Part shown: in pieces, positions 1 to 6,463 of the stretch | How the letters are laid out: the number at the start of each line of letters is the position of its first letter | Numbering within the stretch: the stretch's first letter is position 1 | Assembly: GCA_937877565.1 (NCBI GenBank) | Contig: CALFJB010000013.1 | Span: forward strand, 1-8,660 | DNA from: an uncultured Selenomonadales bacterium | GTDB taxonomy: Bacteria > Bacillota > Negativicutes > Selenomonadales > Selenomonadaceae | DNA: 8,660 bases | Direction of reading: 5' to 3' | Notes under the pieces: generated by a model | What the model was told of the DNA's origin: nothing | The model's input: only the letters and a program-made list of their open reading frames with translations | The model's database searches: none | Made by a program: the position numbers and the translations under genes

Positions 1-55
1 TTTTTTTAGCCTCGCAGAGCTCGTACCTGCCGTAGGCAGGTATAACGAGATATAC
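1..55. repeat. 55-bp terminal direct repeat, left copy (circular overlap)
   Basis: Bases 1-55 are identical to 8606-8660, starting with seven T and ending GATATAC. An exact repeat confined to both ends of a contig is what a short-read assembler leaves on a closed circle. This makes the element 8605 bp and places the oriT across the join. A true terminal repeat of a linear element is the alternative, but plasmid-type genes, oriT and origin argue against it. Confidence 0.9.
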
Positions 56-60
56 CTGTC
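20..60 (+). other. oriT: oriT, MobV/pMV158-like origin of transfer
   Basis: An outer stem CTCGT/ACGAG (20-24/45-49) encloses an inner stem ACCTGCC/GGCAGGT (25-31/35-41). The loop is GTA and there is a one-sided ATA bulge at 42-44. The right arm can instead pair downstream: 35-44 with 51-60, nine of ten bases, across ACGAGA. From memory, pMV158 oriT has the same layout: outer stem CACAC/GTGTG, inner stem, ATA bulge, then a second repeat after the nick. By that alignment the nick would fall after ACGAG, between 49 and 50. The base sequence differs but the geometry matches, and the mob remnant follows directly, as in pMV158. The nick position is inferred. Confidence 0.75.
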
Positions 61-138
61 CTACAGATAAAAGCCGAATTGAACAATTATCGTTCTCTAT
101 CTCCCTCGTCCCTCGAAAAAAAAAAGCAAAAAAATAAG

Positions 139-156
139 AGTTTGGGAGACCGAACT
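139..156 (+). other. Small hairpin in the mob leader
   Basis: AGTTTGG (139-145) pairs with CCGAACT (150-156) around GAGA with one G-U wobble. It lies 41 bases before the mob start, after an A-rich stretch. It could modulate mob translation or be incidental. No convincing promoter was found between the oriT and this point. Confidence 0.3.
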
Positions 157-181
157 TGTGCCATACTTCCTTTATCAATTT

Positions 182-199
182 AAAGGAGGTATCCATATG
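182..199 (+). promoter_or_regulatory. Strong ribosome binding site fixing the mob start
   Basis: AAAGGAGGT lies seven to eight bases before the ATG at 197. It selects that ATG over the in-frame ATG at 158, and the protein then begins MSY, as MobV relaxases do. Confidence 0.85.
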
Positions 200-1191
200 A
201 GTTATCAGCAACTCATTGCCGGTAAGGTAAAACTAAACGGACTGGAAGGTCTTCGTCGTCATCTTCAAGAGCGTGAGCACGTTAAGACTAATCCTAATAT
301 TGACCTGTCCCGCTCGCATCTGAATTATTGCATTGAAGAGTTTCTCAGCACTACGGGCTTGAGCGCGGCGAACATCACTCTAAGAAATATCTGCCATTAC
401 AGCAATTCAAAGCTCAGCAAGTCAAAATCAAAGCTCAACTTTTCGCCGATGATTTACACCTCGCTGACATTAGTCACCAAAAAATCGAGGAAGCAGACAA
501 AGCTGCTCATTTCCCTTCTAAAGGCTTTATTTTCACTTCGGAGGACAGAAATAACATTGAACTTCCCATCAAGCATTACCTCTACTTAAAGAAGAGCAGC
601 GAAGAAAGTAGCAAAATGGCGGTTACTATCCACGTTCTAAAAGACGACAACCGACAGTTGAAACATGATGAATTTCAAGCCCGCTCCGACTTAAATTATT
701 TTCTTCGTCAACTAAAAGAACTCGAAAAGGAAACCGCTATTTACACTGCCATTCCTAAAGCTTGGCGAAAAAATATCGACCGCCAAATTGACAAGCTTCA
801 GTTGACTTTTTCCGCTTATTGCCACGACCTTCATCGCGCTACTGTTCGTACCTTCCTTGCTACCAAAGGCGATTTCAACCGTACCGAGCGCATCTTGCAC
901 AATTTTATCCTCAGCACCGGTGTCGAAGACACCGACAAATATATCCACGACGTAATTCGTGCCGCTGTTCGTCAACACAAGAAAAATATTCAGCCGTCCA
1001 TTCCGCCATCGTCGTGGAAACCTCCAAAACCTGAAGAGACTGACTATAAAAAGCCCGACGAAACTGGCATTGTTCATCTTCAACTTTCTCGCGTTCCAGA
1101 TATTAACTGGGACATGATTAACTGGGATTTGCTTTCCTCTCTTGAAAAAGAAGAAATTCGAGAAAAAATTGCTCTTGCTCGTTGGCTTTAA
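197..1191 (+). pseudogene. mob: MobV (Pre/Mob) relaxase remnant, internally deleted and frameshifted
   Basis: The first 49 residues from ATG 197 align without gaps to the start of pMV158 MobM as recalled: MSY at the N-terminus, His22 (the MobM catalytic nucleophile), Asn32, Ile35 and SRSHLNY at 38-44. Between about 335 and 352 homology jumps and the frame changes by -1. The new frame reads YGLERGE, then QQFKAQQ, which matches the region after the MobM catalytic core (HGFELERG, EFK). It runs open to TAA at 1191, with the first ATG only at 616. About 140 residues are missing, including the His-rich metal site (HxDExTPHMH). One deletion of a length not divisible by three explains both defects. 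The long C-terminal part is helical and charged, and no function is claimed for it. The product should be unable to nick oriT. Read-through by programmed -1 frameshifting would not restore the metal site. A collapsed assembly is the main alternative. Confidence 0.82.
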
Positions 1192-1232
1192 TTCTTCGTC
1201 TTCATTTTCGACAACTGTGAAATCAAGAACTC

Positions 1233-1257
1233 ATTTGTGCCCAGAATGGGCACAAAT
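1233..1257. promoter_or_regulatory. 11-bp inverted repeat containing GTGCCC-N5-GGGCAC
   Basis: Arms ATTTGTGCCCA and TGGGCACAAAT are perfect around GAA. No T-tract follows on either strand, so it is a poor terminator. It shares its core with 8588-8604 and lies about 40 bases before the rep -35. An operator is possible. No regulator gene is visible here. Confidence 0.45.
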
Positions 1258-1296
1258 AGGTGAAAGTAAGAACAAAGTTTTTCCTGCGACAAATAT

Positions 1297-1325
1297 TTGA
1301 ACTCCTTCAAGTCTTATGCTACAAT
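1297..1325 (+). promoter_or_regulatory. rep promoter, extended -10
   Basis: TTGAAC at 1297-1302 and TACAAT at 1320-1325 are separated by 17 bases, with TG one base before the -10. Transcription should start near 1332, giving a leader of about 250 bases before rep. The leader has an AAGGAGA at 1341-1347 with no usable start codon after it. Confidence 0.8.
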
Positions 1326-1356
1326 AAGCAAAATTTTTAGAAGGAGATTCCATAAC

Positions 1357-1465
1357 GCAATAAAGGCTCTACAACGTCTTGCAAACATTGCAGAGCTCTT
1401 CAAGTGAATGCCGAATTCATTTGAAAACCCGTAGGCTTCATTGCCACTGACAAACTACATCAGCT
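1357..1465 (-). ncRNA. Predicted counter-transcribed RNA controlling rep
   Basis: This is the transcript expected from the minus promoter, about 110 bases long. It ends with an 11-bp hairpin: GCTCTGCAATG (1396-1386) pairs with CGTTGTAGAGC (1376-1366) around a nine-base loop, followed by CCTTTATT as a weak T-tract. Two pairs are G-U in this RNA but become A-C mismatches in the sense strand, so this hairpin suits the antisense molecule. Its loop is complementary to leader bases 1377-1385, the segment that can block the attenuator. No protein is encoded. The ends are predicted. Confidence 0.7.
1401..1423 (+). other. Leader hairpin inside the sense/antisense overlap
   Basis: CAAGTGAAT and ATTCATTTG pair over nine positions around GCCGA. 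One pair is G-U in the sense RNA and A-C in the antisense RNA, so the fold is better in the sense leader. It may be a second contact site for the antisense RNA. Confidence 0.45.
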
Positions 1466-1471
1466 TGCTCT

Positions 1472-1500
1472 ATTATACGCTAGCTTTGTAGCTTTTTCAA
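1472..1500 (-). promoter_or_regulatory. Antisense RNA promoter opposing rep
   Basis: On the minus strand TTGAAA (1500-1495) and TATAAT (1477-1472) are separated by exactly 17 bases. This is closer to consensus than the rep promoter. Transcription should start near 1465 and run back into the rep leader, as in plasmids whose strong antisense RNA limits replication. Confidence 0.8.
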
Positions 1501-1518
1501 ATAGTTTATCGGAAATTG

Positions 1519-1563
1519 AAGACGACATTCACGAGAAATTGTGTTTGTCGTCTTTTACTTTTT
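1519..1563 (+). terminator. Transcriptional attenuator upstream of rep
   Basis: AAGACGACA (1519-1527) pairs perfectly with TGTCGTCTT (1546-1554). An inner CAC/GTG stem follows a symmetric two-by-two mismatch. TTACTTTTT comes directly after, so the structure resembles an intrinsic terminator 17 bases before the rep start. Leader bases 1375-1384 (CGTCTTGCAA, one bulged G) can pair with 1516-1524 (TTGAAGACG) and prevent it forming. Antisense RNA binding at 1377-1385 would release the arm and cause termination. The mechanism is inferred from the pairing geometry. Confidence 0.72.
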
Positions 1564-1579
1564 GGGAGGCTGATTATTT

Positions 1580-4477
1580 ATGAACAAAAATTTTATGAAC
1601 GGCGGAACCAGCAACATTTACACCGCAGTCGCAACTTCCACACCCACACCGTTGCCGCAATTTGGTAGGAAAGCCCGCATTGACATGGCACTGACATTTC
1701 TTAATTTACTTTTCGGCGCAGTAATGGAACGCGTATTCGGCTATCTCTGGACGAAACAGGACAAAGCAACCTATCCCTTCGCTGTTTCATCCCCCGACGA
1801 GCGCATAACTATGGCTCTTAAAGCTATCGAACTTAACGACGAGGGCAAAGATGTTTATGTTGGTGTTAATCTGATGAATGAGCCACCAGCTCGTAATACA
1901 CGCGTAAAAGCCGAATATGTGACTTTACAGACGGCGACCGTTGCCGACATTGATATTCTCGGCGGAGAACACACTGACCCGAATAAATATCCGGCAGACT
2001 TAGAGGCAACAAAAGGATTTCTGCCCTTCCCTGTATCGCTGACGGTCGACAGTGGCTATGGTCTGCACCCATATTGCATTTACTCCGAGCCAATAGTTAT
2101 CACTGCTGAAAATCGCTCGACTGTCACTGAGCGCAACAAAAAATTTATCAGCGTGATTCGTGATAGAGCAGGGAAATTTAAAAAAGCAGTCGACAGCGTG
2201 CATGATTTGCCTCGCGTGTTGCGTATGCCTGGTACCTACAACTACAAGTGCGGCAGAGAGAACGCTCCTCTATGTCGGCTAATTGAGTTTTCTGACGTGC
2301 GTTTTACCCCTTCCAACCTTGACGAAAAACTTAGCGAAATTTCCCCCGCAAAGAAATTGAAACAGGGGCAGGGCGACGCTGTTCTCATTTACCAATCTAC
2401 CGATTCTCGCGATTTTGACACTTGGCGAGCAGGTAAAATGCTCGAAGTTATTCCTGTTGCCGCTCTCAGCCGCGACGAGTGGATTCAAGTCGGCATGGCT
2501 CTCAAAAACAATGGCAACGACTGTGCCGAGTGGGAACTGTGGAGTCGCCCCGATAACCGATACAAGCAAGGCGAGTGCGAAAAACTCTGGCAAGGCTTTC
2601 ACGGCTCCGGATTAACTATCGCCACTATTTGCGATATTGCCGAACATTACGGTTACAACGCTAAGTCCGTTTACGACGAGTGGTGTAGCTTACATCCCGA
2701 ATTCAAAAGCAAAGTGATTCATCGACCTGTGTCAGCAAACAACGACGGCGAGGAAAAATTTGTCTGGACGCAGGACATGATTAAATCTTGCCCCGTAAAT
2801 TTGCGCTTGCCCAGCAATTATCTTTTCAATCACAAGGGAATTACTCTCGTCGTTCCGCCTAAAAAGGACGGTGACAATCCGAAATATGTCTGCGCCGCTC
2901 GCACACCTATCATTCCGACTAAAATCTTCCGCGAACCTAAACAGAACACATTCACGTACGAAATCGCAACGTTAATTCGCGGCGTGTGGCGTACTACTGA
3001 AATTGCCGGCAGAGCTTTAGCCGATCCGCGCTCAATTATAACCCTTGCCGATAGCGGAGCACTTATAGACGAACCGAAACTCATCTGCCGCTTTATAAAT
3101 GCCGTCATCAGCTTGAACCCCAACCTGAACGAAATCAAAGCATACGACCAACCTGGCTGGCATGACAATCAGTTCATTTATCCGACTGGCGGTAAAGATT
3201 ATGTCGTTCGTCGTGCCGGATTTAACTACGCAGAAGAATTTGCCACACGCGGAGACCCTGACGTTTTGAAAACTGCTTTTCTTGAGGCTTGTCAAAAGGG
3301 TGGAGCCGTTGCTCGCGTATATTTTGGAACCGCACTTTTATCCGCTCTCGTTCAACCCTTGAACATTCTCAACGCGCAAATCCAACTCAACAGCAAAAGC
3401 GGCGGCGGGAAAACCGCTCTTGCAAAATTAGCTGCCGCTCTCTTCGGCAATCCTCGCGAACTTATCCGCACTTTCGGAGCTACTGAAAAGAATCGTCAAG
3501 CTGTTGCCGCTGCTTACAACGACCTGCCCAACTTTTTCGATGAAATGGAGACGATGAGCGGCAAACGCGCTGAGGAGCAACTTTCCCAAATGATTTACTC
3601 CTACGCTGAAGGTAAAGGCAACCAAGCTCAAAAGCGTGATGGTACAGCAAGACAGGCTTTCAGATTTTACGGTGCACGCCTTATGACTGCCGAACGTCCT
3701 ATCCTCAAAGAAAACGATTTACGCGGAGCTTATAAACGCCTTGTCCAAATCCGTTGCCCCAAACTTTTTGAAGACCAGTTCGCCGCTGACCTCCACTTCA
3801 TCGCAGAAAATAATTTCGGATACTTCGGTAAATCGTGGACAGAGTTCATTCCCACACGCTTAAAAGAAATTCAAAAAATTCTCGGCGGTTTCGGGAAAAT
3901 CTTCGCTGAAAATCCTCAAAATATTGAACCGACTCAATTAAAGACCGTGACATCCGCTTTCATTGCCTTGCAATATTTTTTAATCTGTATCGGGGCACAA
4001 GCCGTCTTCGACGATGTTGCCGCTGCCCGCGATATTAAAGAAATTATTAAGCTGTTGCCAACCAATGCAGAAATTGATGACACAGCGAGAGCGATTGCGA
4101 GCTTGAGCAGTTATGTTGCCAGTCACGAGAAATCTTTCATGCGCGACTCGGAAGACAATGACACAGGCAAGACTATCGAAATTGGCTCTTGGGGCACCGT
4201 TTGCTCCGGCAAAATTTTCGACACAGGCGAGGTGATTTTCTTTCCGACAGAGCTTAAGCGAATTTTGGAAGACGAGTTGCACTTTGCCAGTGTGGAAAAA
4301 CTTGTTGCCGAGTGGAAAGAACAAGGCAATATCCTCATAACCGACAAAGGGCGCACGACGCATACAATCAGATTAGGCGGTAAGACTCCGCGTGTGTTCC
4401 ATTTCAGAGCCAACATTATCACTATCGGCACTGATTCCGCAGAAGCTAAATATTACGCGGAACTTGGGGCTTTCTAA
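1580..4477 (+). CDS. Replication protein: archaeo-eukaryotic-type primase fused to DUF927-like helicase
   Basis: The 965-residue protein should prime and unwind plasmid DNA. The N-terminal primase-like part (about 30-240) carries DID at 123-125, SGYGLHPY at 158-165 and LPRVLRMPGT at 210-219, matching the metal-binding, catalytic-His and third motifs of AEP/PrimPol enzymes. Residues about 295-358 resemble the PriCT-2 domain. From about 435 it resembles DUF927-type RecA/SF3-like helicases: Walker A SKSGGGKT at 605-612 (the usual first glycine is Ser605), Walker B FFDE at 652-655, and a sensor-like LMTAE at 701-705. The C-terminal 100 residues look winged-helix-like. GGGAGG at 1564-1569, ten bases before the ATG, supports this start. 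The gene is controlled by the antisense/attenuator leader, and repeat-rich DNA follows its stop. Family calls come from motifs. A phage or satellite primase-helicase is the alternative, but no capsid gene is present. Confidence 0.85.
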   Translation: MNKNFMNGGTSNIYTAVATSTPTPLPQFGRKARIDMALTFLNLLFGAVMERVFGYLWTKQDKATYPFAVSSPDERITMALKAIELNDEGKDVYVGVNLMNEPPARNTRVKAEYVTLQTATVADIDILGGEHTDPNKYPADLEATKGFLPFPVSLTVDSGYGLHPYCIYSEPIVITAENRSTVTERNKKFISVIRDRAGKFKKAVDSVHDLPRVLRMPGTYNYKCGRENAPLCRLIEFSDVRFTPSNLDEKLSEISPAKKLKQGQGDAVLIYQSTDSRDFDTWRAGKMLEVIPVAALSRDEWIQVGMALKNNGNDCAEWELWSRPDNRYKQGECEKLWQGFHGSGLTIATICDIAEHYGYNAKSVYDEWCSLHPEFKSKVIHRPVSANNDGEEKFVWTQDMIKSCPVNLRLPSNYLFNHKGITLVVPPKKDGDNPKYVCAARTPIIPTKIFREPKQNTFTYEIATLIRGVWRTTEIAGRALADPRSIITLADSGALIDEPKLICRFINAVISLNPNLNEIKAYDQPGWHDNQFIYPTGGKDYVVRRAGFNYAEEFATRGDPDVLKTAFLEACQKGGAVARVYFGTALLSALVQPLNILNAQIQLNSKSGGGKTALAKLAAALFGNPRELIRTFGATEKNRQAVAAAYNDLPNFFDEMETMSGKRAEEQLSQMIYSYAEGKGNQAQKRDGTARQAFRFYGARLMTAERPILKENDLRGAYKRLVQIRCPKLFEDQFAADLHFIAENNFGYFGKSWTEFIPTRLKEIQKILGGFGKIFAENPQNIEPTQLKTVTSAFIALQYFLICIGAQAVFDDVAAARDIKEIIKLLPTNAEIDDTARAIASLSSYVASHEKSFMRDSEDNDTGKTIEIGSWGTVCSGKIFDTGEVIFFPTELKRILEDELHFASVEKLVAEWKEQGNILITDKGRTTHTIRLGGKTPRVFHFRANIITIGTDSAEAKYYAELGAF

Positions 4478-4639
4478 TGATACAGCGGCGGGGCTGTTGC
4501 CGCTTGTGTTGCCAAGTGTTGCCGGAGTGTTGCCGGTCATTGGCAACACGGAAAATGGCGTAATGGCGCGAAAAACTAAGGTAAAAATATGTGTGTTGCC
4601 GATGTTGCCAAATATTATATATTCTCTCTATGCGTTTCG

Positions 4640-4689
4640 TTTTTTTTTTTCTTCTCTCTCTCTCTCTCCTGTGTCATTTTTTTTTTTTT
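4640..4689. other. T-run/CT-repeat core between iteron arms, candidate melting element
   Basis: An 11-T run (4640-4650), a CT-repeat stretch (4651-4669) and a 13-T run (4677-4689) sit between the inward-facing iteron arms. The extreme strand asymmetry and low stability suit a DNA-unwinding element. Homopolymer lengths are prone to sequencing error. Confidence 0.5.
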
Positions 4690-4706
4690 ACAAGTTGTAT
4701 TTTCTC

Positions 4707-4733
4707 GCGGCAACAGCGGCAACAGCGGCAACA
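4707..4733. repeat. Three perfect tandem 9-bp repeats GCGGCAACA
   Basis: Three head-to-tail copies start at 4707, 4716 and 4725 and form the tightest part of the iteron array. Spacing of exactly nine bases would allow close packing of a bound protein. Confidence 0.85.
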
Positions 4734-4750
4734 TGGCGTAATTACGCCAT
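4733..4750. repeat. 18-bp perfect palindrome with a distant half-copy
   Basis: ATGGCGTAA followed by TTACGCCAT is a perfect palindrome that starts on the last base of the tandem iterons. Its half ATGGCGTAAT recurs at 4555-4564 in the left arm. It could be a dimer-binding site (Rep or a host factor) or an origin cruciform. Confidence 0.7.
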
Positions 4751-4892
4751 CGGAGCGGCAACATTAGCGGCAACAAAAACTGACGAGTTGGCAACAAAAA
4801 TCTGGGGTTTATGCAGGATAAATCGCGTCATAAAGCCATTTATAGAGTGTTGCCAATAGGAAAGTGAGCGGCAACACTTAAGCGGCAACAAA

Positions 4893-4922
4893 AAACCGAG
4901 TGAGTTTTTGTTCACTCGGTTT
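4893..4922. terminator. Bidirectional intrinsic terminator
   Basis: AAACCGAGTGA pairs perfectly with TCACTCGGTTT over 11 bp with an eight-base loop. GTATTTTTTCTT follows on the plus strand, and a run of T follows on the minus strand. It separates converging transcription: rep from the left, and the four-gene operon, whose last stop is 41 bases away. Confidence 0.88.
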
Positions 4923-4962
4923 GTATTTTTTCTTAGAGATTTTTTCGTTACTCTTTTCTCGT

Positions 4963-5928
4963 TTATGATGAGATATTCTTTACTGCGTTTGCAATTACCC
5001 TCATGTTGATTTTTGCATAATGTACGGTTTGACCGTCGCGTTTAAATATTTGATAATTCTCCCACTCTATAGTTTTGTACTTGTCTTTTAAGTATTGTGT
5101 TAGGCTTCTTAAGTAGTCGTATTTTCTAGTTGGAGATACTATCTTGCTCAACTCAATCCCTGTGACAGTCAAGGGGTAAATTGGTAGATGGATATTTTCT
5201 TGTCTAGTCGATTCACCAATTATTGTGTCATTTCCGTAGATGATTGCGAATTTGCCTGCTGGATTAACATTGGCGTTTAAGCTACTCGTGTTAGAAGTGT
5301 TTATTAGCCCACATTCGCCGAGTCGCATAATTTCAAGGTAAGTGAAGTAGTCTGGAGAATTTAATTTTTCTTCGTTTATTATCACTACGTTGTTGCCGAT
5401 TTCCACTACGTATCCGCATACCTTTTCAAAAAGTTTGGCTTCCTCTGGAGATAATCTGAGTAAGACGTCGAGCGTCCGTTTAGAAAACGTTTTTGGAGTA
5501 ATTATTTCCCCAGCTAAAATTTTTGCCCACAGGTCTTGCACCTGTTCGTCACTTATTTTGCTTGCGCCTTCAATGTAATATGATAGCCAATCTTCGTTTA
5601 ATGGTTGTGAGAAATTTTTTTGCGATTCGGCTTGTTCATTTTCTAATGCCTTCTCGGTCTTTTCAAATATTTGCTCTAAGTTCTTTTGTTTTCTTAGCTC
5701 TTGTGTTAGAAATCTCATCTGAGTACGTTGTATTAGTTTTTTATCTGTTTCGTTCGTTAGTTCATAAGAATCTTTTGTCTCTAAGCCGGTATTGTTGCTG
5801 TGTTGTTTGACTGAATTGGCTTCAAGTAAGAGTTTTCTTTCATTGTCCGTAATAATATTTTGGGGATTGAATATTCCCAGAAATTCTTTTGCTTTTTCTA
5901 AAGCCTCCATTGGTGACAATTTAATCAT
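4963..5928 (-). CDS. DUF2806-family protein of unknown function
   Basis: This is a 321-residue soluble protein. Its central segment (about 110-170) has the pattern I recall for DUF2806: D113-W114, then ISDEQVQDLWAKILAGE (125-141), P145, FSKRTLDVL (148-156) and LSPEEAKLF (159-167). The N-terminal part is polar, with probable coiled-coil around 58-105. Residues 251-264 (YPLTVTGIELSKIV) resemble an LTxxGxEL helix seen in several winged-helix-like domains. No nuclease or nucleotide-binding motif is visible. Its ATG overlaps the stop of the membrane-protein gene by eight bases. AAGGAG is only about two bases upstream, so expression probably depends on translational coupling. The molecular function is unknown. 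Pairing with the membrane gene in a restriction-modification operon suggests a role in defence, which is inference. Codon 7 is an alternative ATG but lacks its own ribosome site. Confidence 0.8.
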   Translation of the reverse strand: MIKLSPMEALEKAKEFLGIFNPQNIITDNERKLLLEANSVKQHSNNTGLETKDSYELTNETDKKLIQRTQMRFLTQELRKQKNLEQIFEKTEKALENEQAESQKNFSQPLNEDWLSYYIEGASKISDEQVQDLWAKILAGEIITPKTFSKRTLDVLLRLSPEEAKLFEKVCGYVVEIGNNVVIINEEKLNSPDYFTYLEIMRLGECGLINTSNTSSLNANVNPAGKFAIIYGNDTIIGESTRQENIHLPIYPLTVTGIELSKIVSPTRKYDYLRSLTQYLKDKYKTIEWENYQIFKRDGQTVHYAKINMRVIANAVKNISS

Positions 5929-6463
5929 TTCTCCTTAGCTGTTGACTCCATCTGTTGAAGTTGATAATGAGTTTTTCCAAGTACATTCTAACGACAATAT
6001 CAAAAATAATCAAGGCAAACGATATTAAGGATAGACCATCTGCCAATGTTGAATTCTCATCTATCCAATTCGTAGTGACAATGATAAAGAATGTTATCAT
6101 TATTATGAAGAGTAAACTACTTTTTGTTTTATGTATTAAGTTTATTTTTCTCGTATAATTCTCGTGAATTTCGTTATACTTATTTGTCGGAAGTGTGCCT
6201 TCTCCATGTAATGGTATTTTGGAGATTACATTTTTTTCGGCTTGCTTGTATCCTGATACCAGTGTTTCAAGGATTGATATTGTAGCAAATGCGACCGAAC
6301 ATATAGCACATCCTAAAATTAGTCTACCGCTAAAGGCATAGCCAAATAATCTCGATATACCCACTATCGTGTAGACGATAGCGAAGCAAGTTAAAATAAT
6401 AAGTCCATAGTCTGTCTTTGATTCCAAGTCAGTCCCCCAGCTTTTGAGCGATGTTATACCCAA
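5921..6463 (-). CDS. Four-helix membrane protein, unknown function
   Basis: The 180-residue protein has four hydrophobic segments at about 19-39, 47-70, 115-133 and 141-161. A 45-residue polar loop separates helices 2 and 3, and the C-terminus is basic. No family is recognised. The predicted start is TTG at 6463, overlapping the endonuclease stop by ten bases without a good ribosome site. TTG at codon 13 (6427) follows GGGGG at a plausible distance, so the N-terminus is uncertain. Its end overlaps the DUF2806 start by eight bases, so the two are probably made together. The DNA looks AT-richer than rep: one sampled 60-base line here is about 33% G+C, against 53% for a line in rep. It may be the membrane-acting half of a two-gene defence unit, or merely an accessory of unknown role. 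Confidence 0.7.
   Translation of the reverse strand: MGITSLKSWGTDLESKTDYGLIILTCFAIVYTIVGISRLFGYAFSGRLILGCAICSVAFATISILETLVSGYKQAEKNVISKIPLHGEGTLPTNKYNEIHENYTRKINLIHKTKSSLLFIIMITFFIIVTTNWIDENSTLADGLSLISFALIIFDIVVRMYLEKLIINFNRWSQQLRRND

Larger units (their letters stand above)
4495..4890. repeat. Probable replication origin: 16 TGTTGCC/GGCAACA iterons
   Basis: Starting 17 bases after the rep stop, TGTTGCC begins at 4495, 4507, 4517, 4528, 4594, 4603 and 4848. Its complement GGCAACA begins at 4542, 4709, 4718, 4727, 4757, 4769, 4790, 4870 and 4884. Many neighbours lie 9-12 bases apart, near one helical turn. The left arm is mostly one orientation and the right arm mostly the other, facing a low-complexity core. 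That layout fits Rep-binding iterons around a melting region. TGTTGCC also occurs several times in rep, where GTT-GCC codes Val-Ala, so the heptamer alone is not diagnostic. The density here is. No convincing gene lies in 4478-4962. Iteron function is inferred. Confidence 0.75.

Noticed and set aside
335..352. Programmed -1 frameshift producing full-length Mob
   Set aside because: No clear slippery heptamer, and the joined product would still lack the relaxase metal-binding region, so a deletion is the simpler reading.
712..1083. Minus-strand open frame opposite the mob remnant
   Set aside because: It is a shadow of the mob coding frame without ribosome site or recognisable motifs.
1339..1410. 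AAGGAGA in the rep leader followed by a frame reading NAIKALQRLANIAELFK then stop
   Set aside because: No start codon at usable distance (only ATA/ATT nearby). The segment is better explained as antisense/attenuator RNA. A decayed leader peptide cannot be excluded.
2279..4363. Several minus-strand open frames of 60-130 codons opposite rep
   Set aside because: They result from rep codon bias. None has a credible start signal or domain, and the rep frame carries clear motifs.
4651..4669. CT repeat considered as a CRISPR or microsatellite locus
   Set aside because: There are no spacers or cas genes. It is a short low-complexity tract that fits an origin core better.
4392..4859. Open frame of 155 codons across the origin region
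   Set aside because: It overlaps the rep end, runs through iterons and homopolymers, has low-complexity composition and no ribosome site.
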